Assembly (NCBI GenBank): GCA_028278405.1
Contig: JANQEK010000034.1
Coordinates: forward strand, 1-64,000
Origin: Nitrospinaceae bacterium
GTDB lineage: Bacteria > Nitrospinota > Nitrospinia > Nitrospinales > Nitrospinaceae
Direction of reading: 5' to 3'
DNA length: 64,000 bases
Part shown: positions 32,988-41,400 of the stretch, piece by piece
How the letters are laid out: each line of letters begins with the position of its first letter
Numbering within the stretch: position 1 is the stretch's first letter
Notes under the pieces: generated by a model
The model's database searches: none
What the model was told of the DNA's origin: nothing
The model's input: the letters and a program-made list of their open reading frames with translations, nothing else
Made by a program: the position numbers and the translations under genes

Positions 32988-33914
32988 CTATTTATATAAA
33001 GAAGCGACTTGATCGGCGTAACCGTTAAATGGAAGAGTGGGAATCGCTTTGTCTTCTCCCAGCAATGTTTCGACGCTTTGATGCCAGCGGGCGTAGGGGA
33101 CTTGGGGTTGTACGTTGGCCTCGAAATCGTATTCCAGAGGAGACATGTCCTGCCAGAATGTTCGCGGTTCCTCGCGGGTGAACTCTAACTCGGCAATCGA
33201 TTTGATACTTTTGAATCCGTATTTCCAGGGTACAACCAAACGAATGGGCGCTCCGTTTTGCGGATTCAGAGAATGACCATACATCCCGGTAGCCAGGAAC
33301 GAGAGATCGTGCATCGCTTCCGCCAGGCTCAATCCCTCGACATAGGGCCACGGTTCCCAAAAACGGTTTTTCTGGCCCGGCGCGATGTTGGGATTTAGAA
33401 ACGTTTTGAATTTGACATAACGCGCCGTCGACAGGGGATCACATTGTTGAATTAATTTTCGCAGAGGAAACCCTCTCCAGGGAATAACGGCCGACCAGGT
33501 TTCCACACAACGAAGGCGATAAACTCTTTCTTCTTGATCCCATTTGCGGATCAGATCCGCCACCGGCAACGTCAGTGGTTTTTTAACCAGGCCTGTGACT
33601 TGAATACGCCAGTCATCCAGTGGAAGCTGTTTTGCCAATTGCCGGACGCGCGATTTATCCGGTGTAAACTCATAGAAATTGTTGAATCGTCCTGTTAATG
33701 ATTCCGGGGTGATCCTATTTTCTCCGGAAGTTTGCGCTTGTAGCGTTGATGGAAGCACCAAGCCAGACATCACCGCCAGGCTGGCCTGACCGAACCCTTT
33801 TAAAAAATTACGTCGGTTCAGGTAAACGCTTTCCAAGGTGACTTCCGATTCGGGCAAAACCCACTCCGGTGGAATGTGAAGGGCTGGGGTTTTTTGAGTC
33901 AATCGAAGTTTCAT
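32988..33914 (-). CDS. MsrP (YedY)-like molybdopterin oxidoreductase catalytic subunit
   Basis: About 308 residues from MKLRLTQ. A Tat signal (LNRRNFLKGFGQASLAVMSG, Arg34-Arg35) sends the folded enzyme to the periplasm. The sulfite-oxidase-type molybdenum fold is shown by VYRLRCVETWSAVIPWRGFPL with Cys136 as the molybdenum ligand, and the C-terminal ISPLEY-like region is replaced by MSPLEYDFEANVQ. MsrP reduces methionine sulfoxides in periplasmic proteins with MsrQ as electron donor; no msrQ is nearby. Its start overlaps the stop of the FGE-like gene (ATGA). Confidence 0.85.
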   Translation of the reverse strand: MKLRLTQKTPALHIPPEWVLPESEVTLESVYLNRRNFLKGFGQASLAVMSGLVLPSTLQAQTSGENRITPESLTGRFNNFYEFTPDKSRVRQLAKQLPLDDWRIQVTGLVKKPLTLPVADLIRKWDQEERVYRLRCVETWSAVIPWRGFPLRKLIQQCDPLSTARYVKFKTFLNPNIAPGQKNRFWEPWPYVEGLSLAEAMHDLSFLATGMYGHSLNPQNGAPIRLVVPWKYGFKSIKSIAELEFTREEPRTFWQDMSPLEYDFEANVQPQVPYARWHQSVETLLGEDKAIPTLPFNGYADQVASLYK

Positions 33915-34669
33915 CGTTCTTGCTGTGTTTTCCAGGGTTCTTGGGCACAACGAAAGCCCACAGAGTTGAGAGCAACGTTCGGGGCCAGTTTGAAACGCCT
34001 CCCCACATGAATATAGTAAGCGGGACTGTACCAACTGCCGCCGCGCACTACTTTTTGGAAACCGGTGGCGGGTCCCTTTGGGTTTTTTACCGGGTTTTTG
34101 GGATAATCACCGAACCAGTCAGCGGTCCACTCCCAGACATTACCGCTCATATGGTGTGGTCCATATTCCTTCGTTCGAGAGGAAAGCACAGAGATCGCGC
34201 CGGTTTTGAATTTTTTACCAAAGTGGCCTTTTCCCGGCTCCAGAAGGGGACCGAACGAGTAATTCCATCCTTTGGGACCGCGTGCCGCTTTTTCCCATTC
34301 CGCTTCGGAGGGGAGGCGCCCGTTCAGATGTCGGCAATACGCGTCCGCCTCATACCATGTGACCCGCGTCACCGGGCATTTCTCACAGGAGGACAGCGGA
34401 CTTCGCCGATGATCCGGACGAAACTTTTCGTAATCGCGGTTGGTGACTTCATAGTTGTCGATGGCAAATGTTTTTAACCATACCTTGTGCACGGGTCGTT
34501 CCTCTTCCGTTCCGTCCAGAGTGCCCATCATGAATTCTCCCTCAGGTACGTGAGGAGGACCTAACTCCGAACTTGCTTTTCCATGTTTCATCGGCCAGAT
34601 GCAAATTCCTAAGATGATTACTGTTAGGAATGTAGACCAAAACCCTCTTTGAATCCTGAGTCGTTTCAT
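33911..34669 (-). CDS. Formylglycine-generating-enzyme-like (SUMF1/FGE-sulfatase) protein
   Basis: 252 residues with an N-terminal hydrophobic signal or anchor. The FGE-sulfatase domain is clear: GEFMMGTLDGTEEERPVHKVWLKTFAID, NYEVTNRDYEKF, CPVTRVTWYEADAYCRHLNGRLPSEAEWEKAARG, MSGNVWEWTADWFGDY and VVRGGSWYSP, SVGFRCA. Members either make formylglycine in sulfatases or act as binding proteins (like many bacterial FGE-like domains). The substrate is not obvious; no sulfatase gene is present. It sits between a cytochrome c gene (1-base gap) and the MsrP-like gene (4-base overlap). Confidence 0.88.
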   Translation of the reverse strand: MKRLRIQRGFWSTFLTVIILGICIWPMKHGKASSELGPPHVPEGEFMMGTLDGTEEERPVHKVWLKTFAIDNYEVTNRDYEKFRPDHRRSPLSSCEKCPVTRVTWYEADAYCRHLNGRLPSEAEWEKAARGPKGWNYSFGPLLEPGKGHFGKKFKTGAISVLSSRTKEYGPHHMSGNVWEWTADWFGDYPKNPVKNPKGPATGFQKVVRGGSWYSPAYYIHVGRRFKLAPNVALNSVGFRCAQEPWKTQQER

Positions 34670-34670
34670 G

Positions 34671-36224
34671 TCACTTGCCTTTCAAGCGCAAGAGGTGCCA
34701 GAAGCTGACCACTTTGCTGGCATTTTTGTCTTTGCTGGATCCGTCCCATACAGCAAAGGCAACGGGAACGGGTATCCCCGATGAAAATTCGACATCCGTT
34801 CGGGGATAGGTAGAGAGATCCCGAACAAATACCACGATCCACTTTCCGTGAACCCATTGTCCCTGGCCTGTCACATGCTGGTTCTGTAGAGACTGAACGG
34901 TCAGGGTGTTGAATCCGGAAGAGTTCAATTCTTCCACTGAATTTTCAGTAAAGGGATTGACGTAAGCCTCGACCGAAGAGAGCCTGGTAGAAATAGCGGG
35001 TGCCTTTTTCCAGGCTTTCCAGTGCCAAAGGTTGACCGGTTTTTCAGACTCGCCCATTCCATAAAAAGGACTGTCTTCGATGGAGGTTTGTTTCATGGCA
35101 AACTGAATTGCCGCTTCATCCAGAAAAGGCACCGGACCCGTGGAAGCGGCTTCCGGGCTTGGATCGTCCCATTGCAGGCGGAAGGCGATCTGTTTATCGT
35201 TGTGTGCAGACTGCACTTTTAAACGATGGATAGGGTGGTTGCGGAACCGGATCGGTTTGAGTCTTATGTCGGTGGAAGGAACCGTATCCCACAAACGGTT
35301 CTGTGGTTCCAGAGTGAGAGGGTTCGCCACTCTGATAGAGATCAGTTCTCTCTCCTTTAGGTTTACGGGTCGTGGTGGATCCGAAAGAAATATCGACTGC
35401 AGGTAGTGGACCAGGTGCCAACGCTCGTCTTCGGTGAGGTAGTCGTATGCGGTCATCGGTGTGCCGTCCATTCCCGCCACCAGCGTTTGGTAAATCGCCC
35501 GTCCGGAGGCCCCGGCTTTATACAATTCCGGTCGTCTCAAATCATATACGTAGGAGGTGTGTCCCCAGATATCATCCAGCGATGCGTCGAGGGGGCCGGA
35601 CCGTTCGCCCGATTTACCGTGGCAACGAGCGCAACGCATTTGATGGTATAGCTTCTTCCCCTGGTTGGCAGATAGCGTCTCGTAGGGCAGCTCCATACCC
35701 ACCCGGATGCGGTAATCGGGAATTTCCCGGTTGAATCGGCCGGAGAAAGTTTTGATGTATTCGACCAGTAATTGGATTTCCTGTGCATTCAGCACGAGAT
35801 CCCAGGCCGGCATGGCGGTTCCAGGCACTCCCTGTCGGATGGTACGGGCCAAATCATCATCCACCGGCAGAGCGTTGTTCTGTGTGGAATGAAATTTGAA
35901 GATACCCGAACGCAGATCACGTGGTTTGGGGGATAGGTAATGGGTAGTGTCACCGTTGCCACGACCTTTGGGACCGTGACAGTGAACGCAGAATTTTTGG
36001 TAGATCGCTTTCCCGTCTTGGAGAAGCCGCTTTCTTTTTTCGTCCGAAAGCGCCTGCTCTTTTTCCGGCAGGGAATCTTCGATCATTTTTTCTACTTTAC
36101 GGGAATCCACCGCCCATGCCTGATGGATACCGGTGGTCTCCAAAAAAAACAGAAGACCCGACATGAACAGTAGAGGCCGCAACCGATAGAAAATACGGTT
36201 TGAAGTGTGGCGAGACTTGGGCAT
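34671..36224 (-). CDS. Diheme cytochrome c / EB_dh heme-b protein (NxrC-like), second copy
   Basis: 517 residues; N-terminal signal/anchor (LRPLLFMSGLLFFLETTGIHQAWA). Heme c sites CVHCH (79-83) with GTAMPAW and CARCH (198-202) with GTPMTAY, then an EB_dh heme-b domain (KPVNLWHWKAWK; SGIPVPVAFAVWDGS). It is collinear with the protein at 899-2482 over its whole length but differs in the linker and N-terminus. Here it leads an operon with an FGE-like protein and a molybdenum protein, so the two paralogues probably serve different molybdoenzyme partners (inference). Confidence 0.85.
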   Translation of the reverse strand: MPKSRHTSNRIFYRLRPLLFMSGLLFFLETTGIHQAWAVDSRKVEKMIEDSLPEKEQALSDEKRKRLLQDGKAIYQKFCVHCHGPKGRGNGDTTHYLSPKPRDLRSGIFKFHSTQNNALPVDDDLARTIRQGVPGTAMPAWDLVLNAQEIQLLVEYIKTFSGRFNREIPDYRIRVGMELPYETLSANQGKKLYHQMRCARCHGKSGERSGPLDASLDDIWGHTSYVYDLRRPELYKAGASGRAIYQTLVAGMDGTPMTAYDYLTEDERWHLVHYLQSIFLSDPPRPVNLKERELISIRVANPLTLEPQNRLWDTVPSTDIRLKPIRFRNHPIHRLKVQSAHNDKQIAFRLQWDDPSPEAASTGPVPFLDEAAIQFAMKQTSIEDSPFYGMGESEKPVNLWHWKAWKKAPAISTRLSSVEAYVNPFTENSVEELNSSGFNTLTVQSLQNQHVTGQGQWVHGKWIVVFVRDLSTYPRTDVEFSSGIPVPVAFAVWDGSSKDKNASKVVSFWHLLRLKGK

Positions 36225-36332
36225 AGAACCTCCCGGGTGGAACGATCCATCTTAACATACCACCTGTTCAACGATCCTGAAAAGGGCTACAATAACGCGC
36301 CATTGGATCGTTCTTAATATTCAGGAGCTTCG

Positions 36333-36911
36333 ATGAAATCCATTCATTCAATATGCGTGTTTTGCGCTTCCAGTAACGCTGTGGACAAGGTGTATCTGGA
36401 TGCCGCGACTGATCTGGGATGGCGCATGGGCCAGGCAGGGATTGATCTGGTTTACGGCGGGGCGTCCATTGGGCTGATGGGGGCAGTGGCCCGGGGCGTG
36501 CATGAAAAGGGAGGCCAGGTGACCGGCGTGCTCCCAAAGTTCTTCAAGAAAAAGGAGATCGAATACGGCGAAGCCGATGAATTGATCGTTACCCGGGACA
36601 TGCGGGAGCGTAAAGCCGTCATGGACGAGCGGTCGGATGCTTTCATTGTACTGCCGGGTGGGGTGGGGACTCTGGAAGAGGCGATGGAGATTTTTTCCCT
36701 GATCCAGTTAAGACAAACTTTGAAGCCCCTAGTGTTTATCAATACAGAAGGATTTTATGACGGCATCGTCCGCCATTTTGAACAATTAGTGAAATTGAAA
36801 TTTGCAAAAGAAGAGACGCTGAAGATGTACGCGTTGGTCAAGTCACCGGAAGAAGCGATTGAGTTTGTGGAAAACTTCCGGCCGCCGGAAGTACACAGCA
36901 AGTGGATTTAA
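36333..36911 (+). CDS. LOG family nucleotide phosphoribohydrolase
   Basis: 192 residues, typical length. Start ICVFCASSNAVD, then LVYGGASIGLMGAVARGV and the signature SDAFIVLPGGVGTLEEAMEIF with the PGGxGTxxE nucleotide-binding motif. Family members hydrolyse (cytokinin) riboside 5'-monophosphates or other nucleotide monophosphates. Its stop overlaps by four bases with the stop of the convergent Nfu gene, so the two genes meet tail to tail without a visible terminator. Confidence 0.93.
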   Translation: MKSIHSICVFCASSNAVDKVYLDAATDLGWRMGQAGIDLVYGGASIGLMGAVARGVHEKGGQVTGVLPKFFKKKEIEYGEADELIVTRDMRERKAVMDERSDAFIVLPGGVGTLEEAMEIFSLIQLRQTLKPLVFINTEGFYDGIVRHFEQLVKLKFAKEETLKMYALVKSPEEAIEFVENFRPPEVHSKWI

Positions 36912-37522
36912 ACGGTAGAGGTATCGACGCTTTCGACTTTCAGGTCCTTGCTGAGGGTGTCCTTGAGGAAATTTTCTATGAACTCCAACGTTCCCGTGGT
37001 GGAACTGGGGCAGGTACCGCAGGCGCCCTGATAGTGGACTCGAACGATATTTCCCTCCACGCCCAACAGAGTGATACCGCCGCCGTCATTGGCCAGCGCA
37101 GGACGGACAGCATGGTCCAGCATGGCGTCGATCACTTCGGATTTCTGTGCGTCGGTCAAACTCGGAAAATCTTCGACTTCCACTTTTTCAAGTATGTTGG
37201 AAGTCTCGGGTGCGGACTGGGCGTCTTCATCACAGGTTTCATAAAAGGTCGTGTGTTGCTCCAGGGCATTTTGAATGGGTTCCATCACAGTGGTCCACGC
37301 CACAACCGGTGATTTGGTGATGGTCACAAAGTTTTCCTTGATGAACACATTTTCCACGCCGTAGATTTGGAACAAAGCTTCGGCTAGAGGATCGCCCTTG
37401 GACAACTCGGGTGAAGAAAATGTTTTGGTGCCTTTTTTCATCACATCCCCGCTCATGATGAACTGGGCCGCCTCAGGGTTCGGCGTGTGATGAAATGTCA
37501 TGACCTTGAAGCCTTTGATCAC
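36908..37522 (-). CDS. Nfu-type iron-sulfur scaffold protein
   Basis: 204 residues from a GTG preceded by AAAAGGACCC; an ATG seven codons later is the other candidate. The N-terminal Nfu_N domain (TPNPEAAQFIMSGDVMKKG, LFQIYGVENVFIKENFVTITKSP) and the C-terminal NifU-like domain (IDAMLDHAVRPALANDGGGITLLG, YQGACGTCPSSTTGTLEFIENFL) with the CXXC cluster site define Nfu. It delivers 4Fe-4S clusters to apo-proteins; a cluster-rich respiratory chain needs it. Confidence 0.93.
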   Translation of the reverse strand: MIKGFKVMTFHHTPNPEAAQFIMSGDVMKKGTKTFSSPELSKGDPLAEALFQIYGVENVFIKENFVTITKSPVVAWTTVMEPIQNALEQHTTFYETCDEDAQSAPETSNILEKVEVEDFPSLTDAQKSEVIDAMLDHAVRPALANDGGGITLLGVEGNIVRVHYQGACGTCPSSTTGTLEFIENFLKDTLSKDLKVESVDTSTV

Positions 37523-37691
37523 TGTAGGGTCCTTTTATTCAGGTTCCGGAAATCAATCAAGCAACACATTATACTTGGATTTTCAGTGAAATTATAGTGC
37601 GCTGTTCAACTGGGTTTCCGAGAAGCGGTTGTGAGGCATTTAAATGTTTAAAATCAACGGTTTTTGTGCCTCGGCGGGGTCCGGAAGACTG

Positions 37692-38111
37692 TTAACTGAT
37701 CAGTCTGACAAAGACGAAAGCCACCATTATCAGCTGAGCCGTGTTCAATAAGACGCTGGCACGATGCAACCGCTCAAATGGTTTTGCAGATGAAGTGTCC
37801 CCGGCGAGTTGGGCATCCCTGTACTTGTTGATTATCGGCATCAGTACTTTCCATCCGAAGATAAACAGGGCGAAGACCAGAAACAAAAGTACCGAATTCT
37901 GTGTCCCAATGAAAAGGGCTCCCGCTAAAAAAGTCAGGGCGGCCATAGCCAGGCTGTAAACAGGAAACGCTTCCCTGATAAAAGGACCGGAGATGTCCGG
38001 AGGAAGCTTGGTGAATACCAGAGGAGTCATGATGCATGCGAAAAACATAATCCCGCCCAGGACCAGAGCAACCAGGATCAGACCCAGAATATGAATAATT
38101 TCAATTCCCAT
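37692..38111 (-). CDS. DUF4149-like (TMEM205-type) membrane protein
   Basis: 139 residues from the ATG with GAGGTGCGCA upstream. Four predicted membrane helices; conserved features of the DUF4149/TMEM205 type such as GGIMFFACIMTPLVFTKLPP, FPVYSLAMAALTFLAGA and ERLHRASVLLNTAQLI. Function unknown in bacteria. It is the last gene of the CarH operon and overlaps the preceding gene by 11 bases. Confidence 0.8.
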   Translation of the reverse strand: MGIEIIHILGLILVALVLGGIMFFACIMTPLVFTKLPPDISGPFIREAFPVYSLAMAALTFLAGALFIGTQNSVLLFLVFALFIFGWKVLMPIINKYRDAQLAGDTSSAKPFERLHRASVLLNTAQLIMVAFVFVRLIS

Positions 38112-38589
38112 TGCGCACCTCATTAGAATCGATTGTTGAATAAATATCCCAACTCAAATAAGACATTTGGTCAGCTTTTTGTTTGGATTCAAACAAAAAC
38201 ACCTTGATCTTGCATAGGGTGTATCTTTTCCCCTCTGAAATACTTTGAACAGCAATGTGGGGACGGATTTTCAGATATCTGGGAAAAGAGGCAGGATCTT
38301 CAGACACTCGTTTCAAATTCAAAAATTGTTCGCCTTTCCGGTTTGGATAAAAAGCAAAAAACATGTCGCTGTACTTTTTTGAGGACAAGGCTGCTCCATT
38401 GGTTTTGAATTCAATCTTCAAGCCGGCGTAGGGAGAGTGGGTTGATGGAAACCAATCACCGGATAATCTGGAGGGACAGCCGAGGTCCGTCCATTCGGGG
38501 TCACGCCAATCCAAAGCCCATGCCGGGGAAGCCACTGTTGAAACCAAGAAGGCAGCGATCAATGAATACCTATAGATGGATTTCCACAT
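38101..38589 (-). CDS. Secreted protein of unknown function
   Basis: 162 residues with a signal peptide ending PAWA|LDW. The mature part has four cysteines? only two are evident (LGCPSRLSG and TLCKIKV), suitable for one disulfide, and no motif I can place. It lies between the chelatase gene (6-base gap) and the DUF4149-like gene (11-base overlap), so it is part of the CarH-led operon and is presumably made in response to light or B12 status. Confidence 0.72.
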   Translation of the reverse strand: MWKSIYRYSLIAAFLVSTVASPAWALDWRDPEWTDLGCPSRLSGDWFPSTHSPYAGLKIEFKTNGAALSSKKYSDMFFAFYPNRKGEQFLNLKRVSEDPASFPRYLKIRPHIAVQSISEGKRYTLCKIKVFLFESKQKADQMSYLSWDIYSTIDSNEVRNGN

Positions 38590-38595
38590 CGTCCG

Positions 38596-39123
38596 TTACC
38601 TCACGGAAAGATTATTGGTAAAATCTGAAACGTGTTCGGCCAGCATTCCCGCTACGCGGTCCATGTCAAAGGGCCAGGCATAGACAAACTCAACATCAGG
38701 AAATTCCAGTTTGAGTTGATCCATCTCCTCTGGGATTTCCTTTTCGGAGTGGGAGCCACCGGGAGTGAACATGGTCGATATAATAAGGATGGTATTCGCT
38801 CCCTCTTGAACCAGGCGGCTTGCCGCTTTCTTTATGGTGGGATCGCAAAATTCGTTATAAGCCAATCCCATTGAATAGAAACTCAGGCGTTCAGCCAATC
38901 GGGAGGCCAGCGACTCCAGTCCGTATTTATAAGGATCCGTTGCCGGAGTTCTGGGCCAGGCTCTGACAATGCTGTCCAGATCCAATTCCTCTTCGCTTGG
39001 AGGCAGGTTTTCTTTTCTTCGTTTATTTTCAAGCCGTTTTAACTTTCCCGCCAGTTCTTCCGGGCAATCGGAGGGCCAGCCTCCGTGACCCACTAACAAA
39101 ACGGCCGTGTTTTTTGTATTCAT
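38596..39123 (-). CDS. CbiX/SirB-like chelatase (sirohydrochlorin chelatase or ferrochelatase relative)
   Basis: 175 residues. LLVGHGGWP and STMFTPGGSHSEKEIPEEM carry the two histidines that bind the metal in the chelatase superfamily (CbiX, SirB, ferrochelatase). It is longer than small CbiX and shorter than ferrochelatase, with a charged insert after the first motif. It may insert iron or cobalt into a tetrapyrrole, and its place in an operon with a B12-binding regulator links it to cobalamin or heme supply (inference). Substrate not determined. Confidence 0.75.
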   Translation of the reverse strand: MNTKNTAVLLVGHGGWPSDCPEELAGKLKRLENKRRKENLPPSEEELDLDSIVRAWPRTPATDPYKYGLESLASRLAERLSFYSMGLAYNEFCDPTIKKAASRLVQEGANTILIISTMFTPGGSHSEKEIPEEMDQLKLEFPDVEFVYAWPFDMDRVAGMLAEHVSDFTNNLSVR

Positions 39124-39169
39124 AATTTCACCTTCTGCGTTGTCCTAGGTCATCCAATGGATCGTCAAA

Positions 39170-39361
39170 CTAAGCCTGGTTGCCAGAATGATAATCCGCC
39201 GAATTGATTTGCTTTTTGTATTCACGCAGTAGAATTAACGACTCCATTTTCGCAGGTTGAGTTTTATTGAATGAATTCCAATAAGCTTTGCTCAGCTCCC
39301 GTGGTGAAACAACCTTCTTCAGGTTGCCTTTGGGATTGAATATTCGAACTTCGTAGAACAT
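39170..39361 (-). CDS. Small protein of unknown function
   Basis: 63 residues, basic, without membrane or signal segment. The ATG has AGAAAGGACAACTCTC upstream, a good ribosome binding site, and the gene fits between the CarH-like regulator and the chelatase gene in the same direction. The C-terminus (YKKQINSADYHSGNQA) is polar. I recognise no family. Confidence 0.6.
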   Translation of the reverse strand: MFYEVRIFNPKGNLKKVVSPRELSKAYWNSFNKTQPAKMESLILLREYKKQINSADYHSGNQA

Positions 39362-39391
39362 GAGAGTTGTCCTTTCTGCTCTAAAAAGAGT

Positions 39392-40333
39392 TTATGATTT
39401 CGACGGATCGGTGAGCGACTGATAAAAGCGGCTGAAATCACTGATAACCTTTGTTCCGCCGAGATTCTCAGGAGCACCGCCACCTCCCACCACAATATCC
39501 GTTTTGGAACTTAACTGCTTTCGGAGTCTCCACAAAATAGGCTTGGCGCGGGAAACCCCGTACCAACCGGAAACACTGATGCATAGCAACGGGGCTCCAC
39601 ACTGATTCACCGCCTTAACCATGTCCTCTTCCGGTGTGTCCAATCCCAATGAAACGATCTTCCAATCGGTGGTCGATACCACCACCGCACACATTTGAAG
39701 ACCCAGAATATGACTTTCTCCCGGAAGTGTCGCAAGAATTACAGTTTTGCCGTGTTTACGTTCATTCTGACGACGCCAATGGTTACCCAGGAAGTTACTC
39801 AATATGTCGGTTGCAAAATGCTCATGAGCCACTGAGAGATCGCCGCATTCCCAACGATCTCCAATTTGTTTTATTAATGGGGCCGCCAGATTAGTGATGA
39901 ACGCCAAGGGTCCCTGCAGTCCCCATTCCTGATGCATTTCAAAATTTAAATTTTCTTCATCGTATTCACTGATCCAATCAATCCATTGATTGATTTTGGA
40001 ATCATACTGGTCTTGCAGAAAATCAGATTGAGTAGAAGGCGACACCTTGGAGGAGCGTTTCGATTCAAAACCCATGAGGTTGTGCAACTCCTCCAAAGTA
40101 CCGCCCACAACTTTACCCGCACGAAAACCCAACTTGATGGTCCGGGCAACAGCTCGCAACCGTTCGATTTCCTCAGGGAGATAACGCCGATGCCCCGAAG
40201 GCAACCGGATTGACTTCGGTGAATCGTAGCGTTTCTCCCAGATTCTCAGGGTGTGCGTGCTGATCCCGGTCCTTCTTGAAAGTTCTCCGATTGTGAGTAA
40301 ACTTTCGTTCTGATTTTCTACGGCTGCTAACAT
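39392..40333 (-). CDS. CarH/LitR-type B12-binding MerR-family regulator (light sensor)
   Basis: 313 residues. The N-terminal MerR helix-turn-helix (LTIGELSRRTGISTHTLRIWEKRY, RRYLPEEIERL) is followed by a helical-bundle plus Rossmann B12-binding domain. Two diagnostic motifs are present: W-x9-EH (WECGDLSVAHEH), which holds the 5'-deoxyadenosyl group in CarH, and E-x-H-x-x-G (ESHILG), whose histidine ligates cobalt. Such regulators repress in the dark with adenosylcobalamin and release DNA on illumination. It is the second gene of a six-gene operon whose promoter has matching palindromes, so autoregulation is likely. Confidence 0.85.
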   Translation of the reverse strand: MLAAVENQNESLLTIGELSRRTGISTHTLRIWEKRYDSPKSIRLPSGHRRYLPEEIERLRAVARTIKLGFRAGKVVGGTLEELHNLMGFESKRSSKVSPSTQSDFLQDQYDSKINQWIDWISEYDEENLNFEMHQEWGLQGPLAFITNLAAPLIKQIGDRWECGDLSVAHEHFATDILSNFLGNHWRRQNERKHGKTVILATLPGESHILGLQMCAVVVSTTDWKIVSLGLDTPEEDMVKAVNQCGAPLLCISVSGWYGVSRAKPILWRLRKQLSSKTDIVVGGGGAPENLGGTKVISDFSRFYQSLTDPSKS

Positions 40334-40372
40334 AATTGGTATCCAGATAAAGGTTGCTAAAAATAGGTCTTC

Positions 40373-41059
40373 TTACATATTGGTTTGATTCGAGTTCATT
40401 TGAGCCACTTCATTGTTGGACAGATCCATGATTTTCAAACCGCCGCTGGTGCGCTCCGCCATGATCGTTTGTCCATCGATCACGGTATGAAACCGATTTC
40501 CAACTTTGATGTTATAGTTGCTCAGTACATTCTGCTCGAACTTGGTGAGTCCGACAAAAACCGTCCCTTTAACATTCAAGCGATCAGCAATTCGGTTCTG
40601 GGTCGATTCACCGAAAGACCATTCGTAAGGCGTCATGGCATGATCGTGTCCTGAATGGCTGGCGCTACCGGTAGAAATCCGGGAAATCCAATTCAAGTCT
40701 CGAATCGGGAGCTGCTCCAGGGCAACAATATTCATCATTCCGCTGTCCATGATTTGAATACCTCCGGAGGTCCGTTTGACGTAAGCGTTGACTCCATCCA
40801 CCTGGGCGGTGAAGATATTGCCGTCTCGGATGCCATAGTGTTCCATAGTTTTTTGCTCATGAGATGAGAGCCCCACGTAATAGCCGTTTTCCTGCAGGGT
40901 TCCGCGGGATTGAATCTTGGCCTCAACCTTTTTGGAAAATTTCCATTGAAGAGAGAGTTTGGAGTGATCGTGCTCGCTGTGGGCGGATGCCATGTTGGCG
41001 AACAGAAACAAACTGGCGGTTGCGGCTGTCAAAGTTTGGATGATTGTCATGGATTTCAT
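40373..41059 (-). CDS. Secreted protein with two tandem copies of an unknown domain
   Basis: 228 residues from the ATG after AAGGAGATTCAAA. Signal peptide ending ASA|HSE. The mature protein is His-rich at its start (HSEHDH) and consists of two repeats of about 75 residues that share the pattern W.F.....I..R......Y VGL...E......Y.I..GN.F...VDG......RTSGG(I/L)(Q/K)IMD. It is a duplication of a domain I do not recognise. It is the first gene of the CarH-controlled operon, so it is likely the most strongly light- or B12-responsive product. Confidence 0.8.
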   Translation of the reverse strand: MKSMTIIQTLTAATASLFLFANMASAHSEHDHSKLSLQWKFSKKVEAKIQSRGTLQENGYYVGLSSHEQKTMEHYGIRDGNIFTAQVDGVNAYVKRTSGGIQIMDSGMMNIVALEQLPIRDLNWISRISTGSASHSGHDHAMTPYEWSFGESTQNRIADRLNVKGTVFVGLTKFEQNVLSNYNIKVGNRFHTVIDGQTIMAERTSGGLKIMDLSNNEVAQMNSNQTNM

Positions 41060-41103
41060 TTTGAATCTCCTTGTTTGAGTTTTTAAATTATCAGATTTAT
41101 TAA

Positions 41104-41120
41104 TTAGACACAATGTCTAA
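41104..41120. promoter_or_regulatory. Palindrome downstream of the -10 box (candidate CarH operator)
   Basis: TTAGACA-CAA-TGTCTAA, a perfect inverted repeat. It would lie at the transcription start to +16 of the minus-strand promoter, where a bound repressor would block the polymerase. Confidence 0.65.
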
Positions 41121-41125
41121 GTACA

Positions 41126-41153
41126 ATATTAGACAAATATCTAGATTTGTCAA
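41126..41153 (-). promoter_or_regulatory. Operator-overlapped sigma70 promoter of the CarH operon
   Basis: On the minus strand TTGACA and TAATAT are 16 bases apart. The spacer is filled by the inverted repeat GACAAAT-ATCTAG-ATTTGTC, and it shares the half-site TTAGACA with the downstream palindrome, 25 bases away. Transcription would start about 60 bases before the ATG at 41059. Confidence 0.7.
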
Positions 41154-41400
41154 CAATAAATCTAAATAATTGTATAATTTATTTTATTCATATAACTATT
41201 TGATTTTATTAATTTAATTTAAAAATATGGAAAATTCTGAGAAAAAAATGAAAAATATTTTGAATAAATCTGAGTCAATTTTTAAATTTTTCTGGGATTT
41301 TGGGAAAGGTATTGTGGAAGAAAAAATTGGATATATGTCCAAGTTTGAAAGGGTGGGAAACAGGAAGGGGGCAGTAGTCCGGTAGCAGTGAATTAGAGGG
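41154..41400. other. AT-rich intergenic region upstream of the CarH promoter
   Basis: About 250 bases of unusually AT-rich sequence between the CarH operon promoter and the 3' end of the sigma54 regulator gene. No open frame, RNA gene or hairpin with T-run was found. The composition, unlike the flanking genes, may act as an UP element or mark a junction. Confidence 0.5.
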
